Below are positions 36,101-45,986 of a stretch of DNA of 64,000 bases, in pieces (position 1 is the first letter of the stretch; the number at the start of each line of letters is the position of its first letter). Under the pieces are notes generated by a model. It worked only from the letters and a program-made list of their open reading frames with translations. It was not told the origin of the DNA and did no database searches. Source of the DNA: Streptomyces sp. DH-12. Lineage in GTDB: Bacteria; Actinomycetota; Actinomycetes; Streptomycetales; Streptomycetaceae. The stretch covers positions 1,116,001-1,180,000 of the forward strand of contig NZ_PPFB01000001.1 in assembly GCF_002899455.1 (NCBI RefSeq). Reading direction: 5' to 3'. The position numbers and the translations under genes are program-made.

Positions 36101-37255
36101 TCAGCTCACGGTGACGGCCGGCTCTCCCGACGCGATGCCGTCCTTCTCCATCTGCTCGGCGATCTTCATCGCCTCCTCGATCAGCGTCTCCACGATCTTC
36201 GACTCCGGCACGGTCTTGATGACCTCGCCCTTCACGAAGATCTGCCCCTTGCCGTTGCCCGAGGCCACCCCCAGGTCCGCCTCACGCGCCTCACCCGGAC
36301 CGTTCACCACACAGCCCATCACCGCGACCCGCAACGGCACCTCCATGCCCGTCAGACCCGCGGTGACCTCCTCCGCCAGCTTGTAGACGTCCACCTGCGC
36401 CCGCCCGCACGACGGACACGACACGATCTCCAGCCCGCGCTGCCGCAGGTTCAGCGACTCCAGGATCTGGATGCCGACCTTGATCTCCTCCACCGGCGGC
36501 GCCGACAACGACACCCGGATCGTGTCACCGATGCCCTGCGACAGCAGCGCACCGAACGCCACGGCCGACTTGACCGTGCCCTGGAAAGCCGGACCGGCCT
36601 CGGTCACCCCCAGGTGCAGCGGGTAGTCGCACCGCTCGGCGAGCTGCCGGTACGCCTCGACCATCACCACCGGATCGTTGTGCTTCACCGAGATCTTGAT
36701 GTCGCGGAAATCGTGCTCCTCGAACAGCGACGCCTCCCACAGCGCCGACTCCACCAGCGCCTCCGGGGTGGCCCTGCCGTACTTCTGCAGCAGCCGCCGG
36801 TCCAGCGACCCCGCGTTCACCCCGATCCGGATCGGCGTGCCGTGGTCCTTCGCCGCCTTCGCGATCTCCTTGACCTGGTCGTCGAACTTCTTGATGTTGC
36901 CCGGGTTCACCCGCACCGCCGCGCAGCCCGCCTCGATCGCGGCGAACACGTACTTCGGCTGGAAGTGGATGTCGGCGATCACCGGGATCTGCGACTTCCT
37001 CGCGATCACCGGCAACGCGTCCGCGTCGTCCTGCGTGGGGCAGGCCACCCGCACGATCTGGCAGCCCGACGCGGTCAGCTCCGCGATCTGCTGCAGCGTG
37101 GCGCCGATGTCCGACGTCCGCGTCGTGGTCATCGACTGCACCGACACCGGCGCGTTCCCGCCCACCGCCACCGATCCGACCTGGATCTGCCGGCTCTTCC
37201 GCCGCACGGCGAGCGTGGCCGGGACCTCGGGGAGGCCCAGGGAGACCGTGGTCAT
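36101..37255 (-). CDS. ispG: 4-hydroxy-3-methylbut-2-enyl diphosphate synthase
   Basis: A 384-residue IspG/GcpE enzyme of the MEP pathway. It reduces methylerythritol cyclodiphosphate to HMBPP using a 4Fe-4S cluster; the cluster cysteines are in SCPSCGRAQ and [11 protein letters not shown] near the C-terminus. The TIM-barrel N-domain starts [18 protein letters not shown]. The ATG at 37255 overlaps the hpnH stop (ATGA). This copy probably boosts precursor supply for hopanoids; Streptomyces usually have another ispG. Confidence 0.95.
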   Translation of the reverse strand: MTTVSLGLPEVPATLAVRRKSRQIQVGSVAVGGNAPVSVQSMTTTRTSDIGATLQQIAELTASGCQIVRVACPTQDDADALPVIARKSQIPVIADIHFQPKYVFAAIEAGCAAVRVNPGNIKKFDDQVKEIAKAAKDHGTPIRIGVNAGSLDRRLLQKYGRATPEALVESALWEASLFEEHDFRDIKISVKHNDPVVMVEAYRQLAERCDYPLHLGVTEAGPAFQGTVKSAVAFGALLSQGIGDTIRVSLSAPPVEEIKVGIQILESLNLRQRGLEIVSCPSCGRAQVDVYKLAEEVTAGLTGMEVPLRVAVMGCVVNGPGEAREADLGVASGNGKGQIFVKGEVIKTVPESKIVETLIEEAMKIAEQMEKDGIASGEPAVTVS

Positions 37256-38283
37256 CCGCTTCGCTCCCTGCTCGACGAGACGGTGTCGCGCAGGGCGCGC
37301 AGGGACTCCTTCAGCGAGCCCATGGTGGCGAGGACGGCGGTGGGCTCGTAGCCGCAGTGGGCCATGCAGTTGGCGCAGCGCGGGTCCTTGCCGCGGCCGT
37401 ACCGGTCCCAGTCGGTGTCCTCGATGAGTTCCCGGTAGGTCGGCACGTACCCGTCGCTCATCAGGTAGCAGGGACGCTGCCAGCCGAAGAGGGAGTAGTT
37501 GGGGATCGCCCAGGCGGTGCACGGGAAGTCGACCTTGCCCTCGAGGAAGTCGAGGAACAGCGGGGAGTGGTTCAGCCGCCAGCGGCGCCGGTTGCCGCCC
37601 GCGAAGGCCTTCCTGAACAGCTCCCGGGTCTGCTCCACGCCCAGGAAGTGCTCCTGGTCGGGCGCCTTCTCGTAGGCGTACGCGGGCGAGATCATCATCT
37701 CGTCGACCTCGAGCTCGTCGTTGAGGTAGTTGAGCACCTCGACGACCGTCTGGGGGGTGTCGGTGTTGAAGAAGGTCGAGTTGGTGGTGACCCGGAAGCC
37801 GCGCCGCTTGGCCTCCTTGATCGCCGCCACGGCCTCGTCGAACACGCCCTCCTTGGCGACGGACTCGTCGTGCCGCTCCCGCAGCCCGTCGATGTGCACG
37901 GCGAAGGCGAAGTACGGGGAGGGGGTGAACCTGTCCATCTTCTTGCGCATCAGCAGCGCGTTGGTGCACAGGAAGACGTACTTGCGGCGGGCCACCAGCT
38001 GGCGCGCGATCTCGTCGATCTGGGGGTGCATCAGGGGCTCGCCGCCGGCGATCGACACCATGGGCGCCCCGGACTCCAGGACGGCGCCGACGGCCTGCGC
38101 GACGGGCATGCGCTGCTTGAGCACACCGGCCGGGTGCTGGATCTTGCCGCATCCCTCGCACTTGAGGTTGCAGGCGAAGAGCGGTTCCAGTTCGACGATG
38201 AGCGGGAACTTGTCCCGCCCGCGGAGCTTCTGTTCGGCCAAGTATGTAGCGACCTTGACGGACTGACGCAGCGGCATGGCCAT
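37252..38283 (-). CDS. hpnH: adenosylhopane synthase, radical SAM (HpnH)
   Basis: A 343-residue radical SAM enzyme with the cluster motif CNLKCEGC (Cys38, Cys42, Cys45), SAM-binding [11 protein letters not shown] and a C-terminal Cys-rich segment [16 protein letters not shown]. HpnH adds the 5'-deoxyadenosyl radical to diploptene, giving adenosylhopane. AGGAGGTGAG, embedded in the end of hpnG, is its strong ribosome-binding site, 5-6 bases before the ATG at 38283. Confidence 0.95.
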   Translation of the reverse strand: MAMPLRQSVKVATYLAEQKLRGRDKFPLIVELEPLFACNLKCEGCGKIQHPAGVLKQRMPVAQAVGAVLESGAPMVSIAGGEPLMHPQIDEIARQLVARRKYVFLCTNALLMRKKMDRFTPSPYFAFAVHIDGLRERHDESVAKEGVFDEAVAAIKEAKRRGFRVTTNSTFFNTDTPQTVVEVLNYLNDELEVDEMMISPAYAYEKAPDQEHFLGVEQTRELFRKAFAGGNRRRWRLNHSPLFLDFLEGKVDFPCTAWAIPNYSLFGWQRPCYLMSDGYVPTYRELIEDTDWDRYGRGKDPRCANCMAHCGYEPTAVLATMGSLKESLRALRDTVSSSRERSG

Positions 38284-38288
38284 CTGGC

Positions 38289-38930
38289 TCACCTCCTGGG
38301 GAGCAGCAAGGAACGGTGCCATTCATAGAAAGCCGGAAGGACGGAACGAAGGACACGGAAAGCCGATATTCCACCGCGGACCGTGCCGATGCGGACGAGT
38401 TCGTGTTCAGGAGCGTCCACGACCACCCGGACGGCCGCAACCGGGCGCTCGGCCGCGCGGACGGCACTCAGGAGCGTGGCCGCCGACTCCATGTCCGCCG
38501 CGATCGCGCCGGTGGCGAGCAGGCCGGAGCGTTCGTGGCCGCGGACGACGTGGTCGGAGCCGGTGAGCGGGCCGGTGTGCACGGTGCGTCCGGGCACCGC
38601 GCGCACCAGCTCCTTCACCAGCAGTTCGGTGCCGACGCAGGGCACGCTGCCGCGCGGGTCCCGGGTCTCCTCGGCGACGACCAGGTCGCCGGGGTGCATG
38701 CCGGGGGCGAGGCCGGCGCAGAAGCCGGTGGCGAGGACGGCGGCGCCGTGCAGCGCCGGGCCGGCGAGCACCCGGGTGACGGACCGCTCGGCCGCCGCAG
38801 GTCCCATGCCGGTGCGCAGCACGGTGACCGGCCCGCCCGGGGTGGTGCGCTCCCGCCTGCGCAGCGCGAGCTGTTCGATGCCGAGCGCGCAGGCGATCAG
38901 CAGCGGGGCGGGGGCGGGCCGGCCGCTCAT
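38289..38930 (-). CDS. hpnG: adenosylhopane nucleosidase/phosphorylase (HpnG)
   Basis: A 213-residue nucleoside-phosphorylase-superfamily protein. [19 protein letters not shown] and [25 protein letters not shown] are the phosphorylase core, and [13 protein letters not shown] contains the conserved Met-Glu pair that contacts ribose. HpnG removes adenine from adenosylhopane to give ribosylhopane. The ATG at 38930 overlaps the shc stop (TGATG). Confidence 0.9.
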   Translation of the reverse strand: MSGRPAPAPLLIACALGIEQLALRRRERTTPGGPVTVLRTGMGPAAAERSVTRVLAGPALHGAAVLATGFCAGLAPGMHPGDLVVAEETRDPRGSVPCVGTELLVKELVRAVPGRTVHTGPLTGSDHVVRGHERSGLLATGAIAADMESAATLLSAVRAAERPVAAVRVVVDAPEHELVRIGTVRGGISAFRVLRSVLPAFYEWHRSLLLPRR

Positions 38931-40969
38931 CAGCCGCCCTTCGCCTCGGCGAGCGCCTGTCCGGCGCCGGCGGCCGCCTCGGCCGGTTTCTTGCTGAACG
39001 GTTCGCCGTGGACGTAACGGCCGAGCGCGGTGAGCGGGAAGACCTGCCGGTAGAGGTGGTAGTTGATGGAGAAGTCCCAGGGGAAGCCGGTGCCGGTGAA
39101 GTACGGCTCGTCCCAGGAGCCGTCCTCCCGCTGGGTGCGCGCCAGCCACGTGACGCCGCGTCCGACGGCGGCGGAGTCCCGCTCCCCCGCCGCGAGCAGC
39201 GCCATCAGTGCCCAGGCGGTCTGCGAGGCGGTGGAGGCGCCCCGGCCGCTCCACTCCTTGACGTAACGGTAGGAGCGCAGGTCCTCGCCCCAGCCGCCGT
39301 CCTCGTTCTGCACCTTCTCCAGCCAGGCCACGGCCCGCCGGACCGCCGGGTGGGAGGTCGGGATGCCGGCCGCGGTCAGGGCGGGGACCACCGACCCGGT
39401 GCCGTAGATGTAGTTGACGCCCCAGCGGCCGAACCACGAGCCGTCCGGCTCCTGTTCGGCGAGGAGCCACTCCACGCCGCGCCGGGTGCGCGGGTCGTGG
39501 GCGAGGCCCTCGACGGCGAGCATCTCCACGACGTGCGCGGTGACGTCCGCCGACGGCGGGTCGATGACCTCGCCGAAGTCGCAGAAGGGCAGCCGGTTGG
39601 GGAACGGGCTGGTGTTGTCGACGTCGAAGGCGCCCCACGCGCCGTTCCTCGACTGCATGCCGAGGTTCCAGCGCACCCCGCGCCCGATGGCGTTGTCCAC
39701 CCGCTCCGGGTCGTGGTGCTTGACCCGGCGCAGCGCGAGGACCACCTCGGCGGTGTCGTCGATGTCGGGGTAGTTGTCGTTGTGGAACTCGAACGCCCAG
39801 CCGCCCGGCGGGAGATGGGGGCGGCGCACGGACCAGTCGCCGGGCCGCACCACCTGCTCGCCCAGCATCCAGTCGGCGGCCTTGACCAGTTGCGGGTGGT
39901 CGGCGGGCACGCCCGCGTCGGCCAGCGCGATGGTGGCCAGGCAGGTGTCCCACACCGGGGACTGGCAGGCCTCGATCATCCGGGCGCCGTCCTCGCGCCA
40001 CACGGCGAAGCGGTCCAGGGACTCCAGACCGGCGCGCATCACCGGATGGTTGAGGTCGTAGCCGAGCAGGTGCAGGGCGATGACCGAGTACACGGCCGGG
40101 GGCTGGATGCCGCCCCAGCAGCCGTCGTTCTCCTGCCGTTCGATGATCCAGCGGGCGGCGGTGTGCATCGCGGCCCGGCGCAGCCGGCGCGGGACGGCCC
40201 TGCGCAGCGCGTGCAGGCCCTTGTCCAGCCGCTGGAAGGCGCCGTCCCAGGTGCGGGCCGGGGCGAGCGGCCGGGGAGGGTTGGGGTTGTCCGGGTCGGT
40301 GTGCAGTTCGTCCAGCGGGAACGGGGCGGGACGCACCGGCCGCTTGGCGGAGACGATGGTGAGCGGCACGATGGTCTGCCGCGCCCAGCAGCCGAAGTCG
40401 TAGATGTTGAGCGGCGCCCAGGCGGGGAACCAGATCAGCTCGGGCGGCAGTTCGGGCAGGTCCTCCCACTTCCACCAGCCGAACAGGGCCAGCCAGATGC
40501 GGGTGAAGACCCGCGACGAGGCGATGCCGCCCTGCTCGCGGATCCAGGCGGAGGCCTTCGCCATGTGCGGGGCGTCGGGGGCGTCACCGGCCAGTCGCAG
40601 CGCGACGTACGCCTCGATGGTGGTGGAGAGTTCGCCGGGGCCGCCGTAGAAGGTGGCCCAGGTGCCGTCCTCGCGTTGCTCCCCGCGGATGAACAGGGCG
40701 GCGGCGCGGGTGGTGTCCTCGTCGCGGATGCCGAGGAACTGACGCAGCAGCAGGTCCTCGGCGTCCATCGTGACGTTCGTGTCGAGGTCGCCCTTCCACC
40801 AGCCCTCGTCGCTCTGACGGGACAGCAGGAAGTCGGTGGCGCGCCGTACGGCGCGGGCGGCGATGTCGGGAACCCCGGCCGCCTCGGGGCTGTCGGTGTC
40901 GTGTTCGCTGGCCGCGGCGAGCCGGGACGGCGAGGCCGCCCCGGTGCTTCCGTCGGTCGTCGCTGTCAT
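38930..40969 (-). CDS. shc: squalene-hopene cyclase
   Basis: A 679-residue class II terpene cyclase. The acid-catalytic DxDD is PDIDDTAE with Asp402, Asp404, Asp405. Several QW repeats are readable, for example QENDGCWGG, QEPDGSWFG, QNEDGGWGE and QREDGSWDE. Length is typical. It is a monotopic membrane enzyme that folds squalene to hopene/hopanol. The ATG at 40969 is 122 bases after the polyprenyl synthase stop. Confidence 0.97.
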   Translation of the reverse strand: MTATTDGSTGAASPSRLAAASEHDTDSPEAAGVPDIAARAVRRATDFLLSRQSDEGWWKGDLDTNVTMDAEDLLLRQFLGIRDEDTTRAAALFIRGEQREDGTWATFYGGPGELSTTIEAYVALRLAGDAPDAPHMAKASAWIREQGGIASSRVFTRIWLALFGWWKWEDLPELPPELIWFPAWAPLNIYDFGCWARQTIVPLTIVSAKRPVRPAPFPLDELHTDPDNPNPPRPLAPARTWDGAFQRLDKGLHALRRAVPRRLRRAAMHTAARWIIERQENDGCWGGIQPPAVYSVIALHLLGYDLNHPVMRAGLESLDRFAVWREDGARMIEACQSPVWDTCLATIALADAGVPADHPQLVKAADWMLGEQVVRPGDWSVRRPHLPPGGWAFEFHNDNYPDIDDTAEVVLALRRVKHHDPERVDNAIGRGVRWNLGMQSRNGAWGAFDVDNTSPFPNRLPFCDFGEVIDPPSADVTAHVVEMLAVEGLAHDPRTRRGVEWLLAEQEPDGSWFGRWGVNYIYGTGSVVPALTAAGIPTSHPAVRRAVAWLEKVQNEDGGWGEDLRSYRYVKEWSGRGASTASQTAWALMALLAAGERDSAAVGRGVTWLARTQREDGSWDEPYFTGTGFPWDFSINYHLYRQVFPLTALGRYVHGEPFSKKPAEAAAGAGQALAEAKGG

Positions 40970-41091
40970 GGCTTCCCCTTCGTGCAGTCCTGCAAGTGGT
41001 GCGTCTGCTGTGGGTCCGCCGTCGGCCGGTGGGGGTGCTCCCGTACCACCGGCCGGCGACTACGCGAGGGCTATTCGACCGAAAATAATGA

Positions 41092-42165
41092 TCATCTCTT
41101 TCGTACGACGACGAAGTCCGCGAGCGCCGTGAACTGGTCCCGCACCCGGTCGGGCATGTCCACGGTGTCGAGGGCCTCGATGGCGATGGTGTGCTGACGT
41201 CGTGCCTCCTCGGCGGTCCACTCACGACCGCCGGCCTCCTCGATGAGGGCGGCACGGGCCGCGAACTCCTCCTCGGAGAAGTTCGCGAAGTCACTGCTCT
41301 TGGCGTCGGCCGCGAGGATCTCGCCGAGCCGGGTGGCGGCCGGGCCGTCCGCGGCGAGCGCGGCCACGACCGGGAGGGACTTCTTGCGCTGGCGCAGGTC
41401 GCTCCAGGTCTGCTTGCCGGTGGCCTCCGGGTCGCCCCAGATGCCGAGCAGGTCGTCGACCGCCTGGAAGGCGAGGCCCAGGTGGTGGCCGTACCGCTCC
41501 AGGGCGTCGGCGGTGCGGTCGTCGGCGCCGCCGAGCACCGCGCCGATGGAGCTGGCGCAGGCGAGCAGGGCGCCGGTCTTGTTGCCCTCCATCTCCAGGC
41601 ACTCCTCGACGCTGACCCGGTCGCGGTGCTCGTAGGAGATGTCCTGGGCCTGCCCGTCGATGAGCGCCCGGCTGGCCCGGGTGAGGCGGCGCGTGGCGCG
41701 GCCGGCCTCGACGGTGCCGAGTTCGAGGAGCACCTCGTTGGCCAGGGCGAACAGGGCGTCCCCGACCAGGATGGCCTGGGCGGGGCCGTGCACCTTCCAG
41801 ACGGTGTCGCGGTGCCGGCGCTGCTCGTCGCCGTCCATCAGGTCGTCGTGCAGCAGCGAGAAGTTGTGGACCAGTTCGACGGCGACCGCGCCGGGCACAC
41901 CGGTCTCCGGGGCGGCGCCGGTGACCTCGGCGGACAGCACGGCGAGGGCGGGGCGCACGGCCTTGCCGCCGTCGCCGTCCGCGGGCCGGCCCTGGGCGTC
42001 GATCCAGCCGAAGTGGTAGGCGGCGACCGTGTCCATGGGAGGCGCCAGGCGGTCGACGGCCGCCCGCAGTACCGGCGTGGCCAGGGTCCGGCCGCGCTCC
42101 AGGAGCGCGGACACGTCCACCGCGGTCCTTCGAGCGGCTTGCGAGGCCGGGGGCACAGTGGGCAC
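41092..42165 (-). CDS. polyprenyl (farnesyl-type) diphosphate synthase
   Basis: A 357-residue trans-prenyltransferase. The first aspartate-rich motif is HDDLMD (107-111) and the second DDLLG (237-241). The residues preceding the first motif (HNFSLLHDD) have small/aromatic side chains consistent with a C15-C20 product. Being inside the hopanoid operon, it most likely supplies farnesyl diphosphate for squalene. GTG 42165 is chosen because GAGGAG lies 5 bases upstream; an ATG at 42228 overlapping the hpnE stop is an alternative. Confidence 0.9.
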   Translation of the reverse strand: MPTVPPASQAARRTAVDVSALLERGRTLATPVLRAAVDRLAPPMDTVAAYHFGWIDAQGRPADGDGGKAVRPALAVLSAEVTGAAPETGVPGAVAVELVHNFSLLHDDLMDGDEQRRHRDTVWKVHGPAQAILVGDALFALANEVLLELGTVEAGRATRRLTRASRALIDGQAQDISYEHRDRVSVEECLEMEGNKTGALLACASSIGAVLGGADDRTADALERYGHHLGLAFQAVDDLLGIWGDPEATGKQTWSDLRQRKKSLPVVAALAADGPAATRLGEILAADAKSSDFANFSEEEFAARAALIEEAGGREWTAEEARRQHTIAIEALDTVDMPDRVRDQFTALADFVVVRKR

Positions 42166-42227
42166 AGTCTCTCCTCTTGTTGCGGTACCGGGGGTGCGGG
42201 GACCTGCCGCGCCGCTCTGCCGGAGCA

Positions 42228-43658
42228 TCAGGCCGCCTCCTCGAGGGCGAAGAGGTGGCGCGGGCGGGGCCGGCCGAGGGCGCCCAGCGCGGCGTCCGCC
42301 GCGCCGACGCCGCTGCGGACCGCACTCTCCATGGTCGCGGGCCACCCGGTGGCGGTCCACGCTCCGGCCAGGTAGAGGCCGGGTGCCTTGGTGCGGGCGC
42401 CGGGCCTGAGGCGTCCGACGCCGGGGGCGGGAGCGAAGGTGGCGGTGCGCTCCCGGGTGACGAAGAAGTCCAGCACCTCGGCGTCGCGCGTGCGCGGCAG
42501 CAGCCGTTCCAGTTCGGGCAGGTACCGCTCGCGCAGGGCGGCGACGGGTGCGTCGATGTCGTCGTGCGCGACCGACTGGGACAGCGCCAGGTACTGGCCG
42601 TGGCGCAGTCCGGAGGCGGCGGTGCGGTCGAAGACCCACTGCACGGGGGTGCCGAGGGCGGCGAGGAAGGGCCGGGTGAGCACCGTGCGGTCGTAGACGA
42701 CGTGGACGTCGAGGATGGGGGCGGTGCCGATGCCGAGCAGCCGCTCGGGCTCGTCGAGCGCGCCCGCGGGCAGCAGGCCGTGGGCCTCGCGCTGGGGCAC
42801 GGCGAGGACCACGGCGTCGGCGCGGAGCGTCTCGCCGGGGACCTCGACGGTCCAGCCGCCGGCGCCGTCGGCGCGGACGGACGTGACGCGGGTGCGGGTC
42901 TCGGTGCGCACGCCCGCGGCGTCGAGGGCCCGGCGGGCGAGCCGGTCGTGCAGCTCGCCCAGCGGCACCCGGGCCCAGCCGATGTCGGCGGCGCCGGGGT
43001 CGGACAGCAGCCCGGTCCTGAACACCATCGCGGCGAGCGCCAGCGAGGAGTCGCCGGCGACGGCGTTGAGGGTGGCGACCCCGACCAGGTCCCACAGGGC
43101 CTCCACGGCGCGCGGGGACTGGCCGTGGGCGGCGAGCCAGCTGCCGAAGTCCTCCTCGTCCAGGGCGGGGTCGTCGAGGTCGAGGTCCTTCAGCGCGAGC
43201 GCGGCCCGGACCGCCCTGGCCCGGTCGGCGAGCGAGAGGTGGGGGTACGTGGCGAGGCTGCGGCCGAGGTGCAGGGGCACGGGCAGCGGGTCGCGCCGCA
43301 GCCGGCCCAGCCGCCGTCCCTCGGGGCGGCGGACGTCGACCACGGGCACGTCGAGGCGGTCCTGCAGCGGCGCGAGGGCCGCTCCCCCGATCCGGTCGAG
43401 GAACCAGCGGTAGGCGGTGCAGCAGCGCAGGTAGACGTGCTGGCCGTTGTCGACGGTCAGGTCGCCGCGCCGGAACGAGAAGGCGAGTCCGCCCAGGCGG
43501 GGCCGCCCTTCGAGAAGGGTGACGCGCACCCCGGCGTCGGCGAGGGCGAGGGCGGCGGTGGTGCCGGCCAGTCCGCCGCCGACCACGACGGCATGGCGTC
43601 CCGGCGGGACCGGGCCGTCCGTGCGCGGGGACCCCTCGGAGCGTGTGCCGTGGTTCAT
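42228..43658 (-). CDS. hpnE: hydroxysqualene dehydroxylase (HpnE)
   Basis: A 476-residue FAD-dependent amine-oxidase-fold protein. The dinucleotide fold is VVVGGGLAGTTAALALADAG near residue 24, ending with LLEGRPRLGG; the C-terminal FAD motif is GLYLAGAWTATGWPATMESAVRSG. HpnE reduces hydroxysqualene to squalene, completing the three-step HpnCDE route. The ATG at 43658 has GGAGAGG upstream and overlaps the stop of the small DUF6380-like ORF (ATGA). Confidence 0.92.
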   Translation of the reverse strand: MNHGTRSEGSPRTDGPVPPGRHAVVVGGGLAGTTAALALADAGVRVTLLEGRPRLGGLAFSFRRGDLTVDNGQHVYLRCCTAYRWFLDRIGGAALAPLQDRLDVPVVDVRRPEGRRLGRLRRDPLPVPLHLGRSLATYPHLSLADRARAVRAALALKDLDLDDPALDEEDFGSWLAAHGQSPRAVEALWDLVGVATLNAVAGDSSLALAAMVFRTGLLSDPGAADIGWARVPLGELHDRLARRALDAAGVRTETRTRVTSVRADGAGGWTVEVPGETLRADAVVLAVPQREAHGLLPAGALDEPERLLGIGTAPILDVHVVYDRTVLTRPFLAALGTPVQWVFDRTAASGLRHGQYLALSQSVAHDDIDAPVAALRERYLPELERLLPRTRDAEVLDFFVTRERTATFAPAPGVGRLRPGARTKAPGLYLAGAWTATGWPATMESAVRSGVGAADAALGALGRPRPRHLFALEEAA

Positions 43659-43777
43659 GCGCCCTCTCCTGCCCGGCCGGGCCGCGTGACAGGTGCGCGG
43701 CCGGCCGTCTCGGTGGGGGACGCGGCGGCGCGGCGGAGGGTCGCCCCCCGCTCGCCGTCCGGGTACGGGGCGTCCAT
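43655..43777 (-). CDS. small DUF6380-like protein between hpnD and hpnE
   Basis: A 40-codon frame starts with ATG at 43777, sharing bases with the hpnD stop (TGATG), and ends with a TGA that overlaps the hpnE ATG (ATGA). It reads MDAPYPDGERGATLRRA, then SPTETAGRAPVTRPGRAGEGA. The pattern ATLRR..A.LTETA.RAP resembles DUF6380 proteins of Streptomyces. Perfect coupling on both sides argues that it is translated. It is highly basic and probably unstructured; its role may be simply to hand ribosomes from hpnD to hpnE. Confidence 0.65.
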   Translation of the reverse strand: MDAPYPDGERGATLRRAAASPTETAGRAPVTRPGRAGEGA

Positions 43778-44727
43778 CAGGCGCGCCTCCCGACGGTGCG
43801 CCGGGCGACGTGCCGGGTGTCGAGACCGGACAGGCCGCGCACCGCGACGTACGCCTTCTCCCGGCCGGGGAGGGAGACCCGGCCGCGCAGCACGGCCTCG
43901 GGGTCGCGCTCGATGCGGTCCAGCAGGCGGCGGTAGATGCCGGCCATCGCGGCGACGCAGGCGCCGCTGCGCCGGTCGAGCATGGGGAGCAGCCGGTAGC
44001 CCTCGGCGAAGAGGGCACGGGCCCTGCGCACCTCGAAGTGCACCAGGCCCGCGAAGTCGGAGCCCTCCGGCGGTGTCGGCCCGGCGAAGCCGGCGGAGCA
44101 GCCGAACTTGGCGAGGTCGTCGGCGGGCAGGTAGGTGCGCCCGTTCTCGGCGTCCTCGCGGACGTCGCGCAGGATGTTGGTGAGCTGGAGCGCCAGCCCC
44201 AGCGTGTCGGCGTACTCGGAGGCGCGTTCGACGCCGCGCGCGCCGGGCTCGGCGCCGAACACGCCGAGCGAGAGCCGTCCGATGGCCCCGGCCACGCAGC
44301 GGCAGTAGACCTTCAGGTCGTCCCAGGTCTCGTACGTCTCGCCGCGCAGGTCCATCTGGACGCCGTCGATCAGTTCGTCCAGGCCGCCGAGGGGGATCGG
44401 GAAGTGCGCGGCGGCGTGGGCGAGGGCGACCGCGACCGGGTCGGTGTCGTCCTCCTCGACCGCGCCGGCGCGGATGCGGGCGAGCAGCGCGCGGGTGTCC
44501 TCGAGACGGGCCACCTTGACGTCGTCGGCGAGCGGGCCGTCGCCGATGTCGTCGACCCGCCGGGAGAACGCGTACAGGGCGGACATGGCACGCCGTTTGG
44601 ACGTCGGCAGCAGCCGGATGCCGTAGGCGAAGTTGCGCGCCTGCCGGCCGGTGACGGCCTCGCAGTAGCTGTAGGCGGCGAGTACCGGTGCGGACGCGGG
44701 TGCTTGCGACTCCACGGTCCGGATCAC
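43777..44727 (-). CDS. hpnD: presqualene diphosphate synthase (HpnD)
   Basis: A 316-residue squalene/phytoene-synthase-fold enzyme. The aspartate-rich motifs are RRVDDIGDG and NILRDVREDAENGRTYLP. It condenses two farnesyl diphosphates to presqualene diphosphate. It has the HpnD-type YGIRLLPTSKRRAMSALYAFSR start region. The GTG at 44727 overlaps the hpnC stop (GTGA). Confidence 0.94.
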   Translation of the reverse strand: MIRTVESQAPASAPVLAAYSYCEAVTGRQARNFAYGIRLLPTSKRRAMSALYAFSRRVDDIGDGPLADDVKVARLEDTRALLARIRAGAVEEDDTDPVAVALAHAAAHFPIPLGGLDELIDGVQMDLRGETYETWDDLKVYCRCVAGAIGRLSLGVFGAEPGARGVERASEYADTLGLALQLTNILRDVREDAENGRTYLPADDLAKFGCSAGFAGPTPPEGSDFAGLVHFEVRRARALFAEGYRLLPMLDRRSGACVAAMAGIYRRLLDRIERDPEAVLRGRVSLPGREKAYVAVRGLSGLDTRHVARRTVGRRA

Positions 44728-45635
44728 CCCTTTCCTCGCAGAGTCACGCCCGCCTCGCGCAGCAGCTGCGTCGTGCCGGGCTTGGGCGGGCCGGGAAGTA
44801 CGTCGTACTCGGCGGCCGCGATCGCGCGGACGGCCGCCCTTCCTCCCGCCACGAACCCCGCGAGCAGGAGTCTGAGCCTGCCCCGGACGCTGCTCACCAG
44901 GGGTGCGCCCTCGTCCAGCAGGTCGAGGGCGCGCTGCGCCTGGAACGCGACGAGCGCGCGCACCGAGGCGCCGGCGGTGGGCGCGGCGAGGTCGGCCTCC
45001 TGGACGTGGAAGCGTTTCATGTCCGCGGCGGGCAGATAGATGCGGTCGCGGCCGAGGTCCTCGGCGACGTCCTGGAGGTGCTCGACGATCTGCAGGGCGG
45101 TGCAGATCGCGTCGGAGCGGCGGATGCGCTCCGGGGTGGCGGTCCCGGTGACGGCGAGCACGAGGCGGCCGACCGGGTTGGCCGACAGCTCGCAGTAGGC
45201 GAGCAGGTCGTCGTAGGTCTCGTAGCGCTTGACGAGCTGGTCCTGGCGGTTCGCGGCGATCAGGCCGAGGAACGGCCCGGGGGTCAGCGCGCGGCGGCGG
45301 ACCGTGGGTTCCAGGCGGAGCAGCAGGGGGTGGCGGGGGTCCGGGCCCGCGCGGTCGAACACCCGGTGGAGATCGGCTTCCAGGGCGTCCAGCAGGGCGA
45401 GGCGGTCGCCGGCCTCCTCGGCGGGGACGCCGAGGGCGCGGGCGTCGGCGCCGCCGGGGGCCAGGTCGCCGTCGCCGATGTCGTCGACCAGGCGGGCGAA
45501 GCCGTAGACGGCCATGAGGTCGTCGCGCCAGGCCCTGGGCAGGAAGAACGGCGCCACCGGGAAGTTCTCGGCGGCGGCCTTGTCGAGCGTGGCCCGTTCG
45601 AGGTCGGCGGGGCGCGCCGGGTCGGCGGCCGTCAT
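44724..45635 (-). CDS. hpnC: hydroxysqualene synthase (HpnC)
   Basis: A 303-residue squalene-synthase-fold enzyme with motifs FARLVDDIGDGD and EHLQDVAEDLGRDRIYLP. The start region AAENFPVAPFFLPRAWRDDLMAVYGFAR is HpnC-type. It converts presqualene diphosphate to hydroxysqualene. The ATG at 45635 is favoured over a longer frame. It is the first gene of the hopanoid operon. Confidence 0.93.
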   Translation of the reverse strand: MTAADPARPADLERATLDKAAAENFPVAPFFLPRAWRDDLMAVYGFARLVDDIGDGDLAPGGADARALGVPAEEAGDRLALLDALEADLHRVFDRAGPDPRHPLLLRLEPTVRRRALTPGPFLGLIAANRQDQLVKRYETYDDLLAYCELSANPVGRLVLAVTGTATPERIRRSDAICTALQIVEHLQDVAEDLGRDRIYLPAADMKRFHVQEADLAAPTAGASVRALVAFQAQRALDLLDEGAPLVSSVRGRLRLLLAGFVAGGRAAVRAIAAAEYDVLPGPPKPGTTQLLREAGVTLRGKG

Positions 45636-45903
45636 CGCTGACTGCCCGGGGAGAGGACGGCGCACGCTGAGTCCAGCCGGGGAGTCTCCGAAGCCATTGC
45701 CGTCACATCTCCCGTTCTACACTGCCGACCCAATTCACACTATTTCGGACACGCCACCCAGGCGTCCACCCCGTGGCGCCGAGGAAGGGTGTCGGGCAGT
45801 ATGGCCCTGATTGCCGCCTTTCGGGGACCGGTACAGCTTACGTTGTACAACGCGCCGTTCCTCGACGGGGGTCTCCCGCGCCCCACGACATCACATCGCC
45901 CGG
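45636..45903. other. upstream region of the hopanoid operon
   Basis: There is no gene here. The AT-rich stretch around 45700-45750 (CAATTCACACTATTTCGGA on the plus strand) is the likely promoter region, but no good -35/-10 pair is seen on the minus strand. A perfect 12-bp palindrome CGTTGTACAACG lies at 45841-45852, about 205 bases before hpnC, with a related GTAC-containing half (GGTACAGCTTA) next to it: a candidate operator. Confidence 0.5.
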
Positions 45904-45936
45904 CGTCAGATCTCCGCGCCGCACGAGGATCTGACG
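45904..45936 (-). terminator. hairpin after the exporter operon
   Basis: CGTCAGATC (45904-45912) pairs with GATCTGACG (45928-45936) around a 15-base loop, about 50 bases downstream of the TagH-like stop on the minus strand. Confidence 0.55.
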
Positions 45937-45986
45937 TGTCTTTCGCGGACGCCGGACCGCTCCGGCGAGATTCTGGGCCGGACGGG

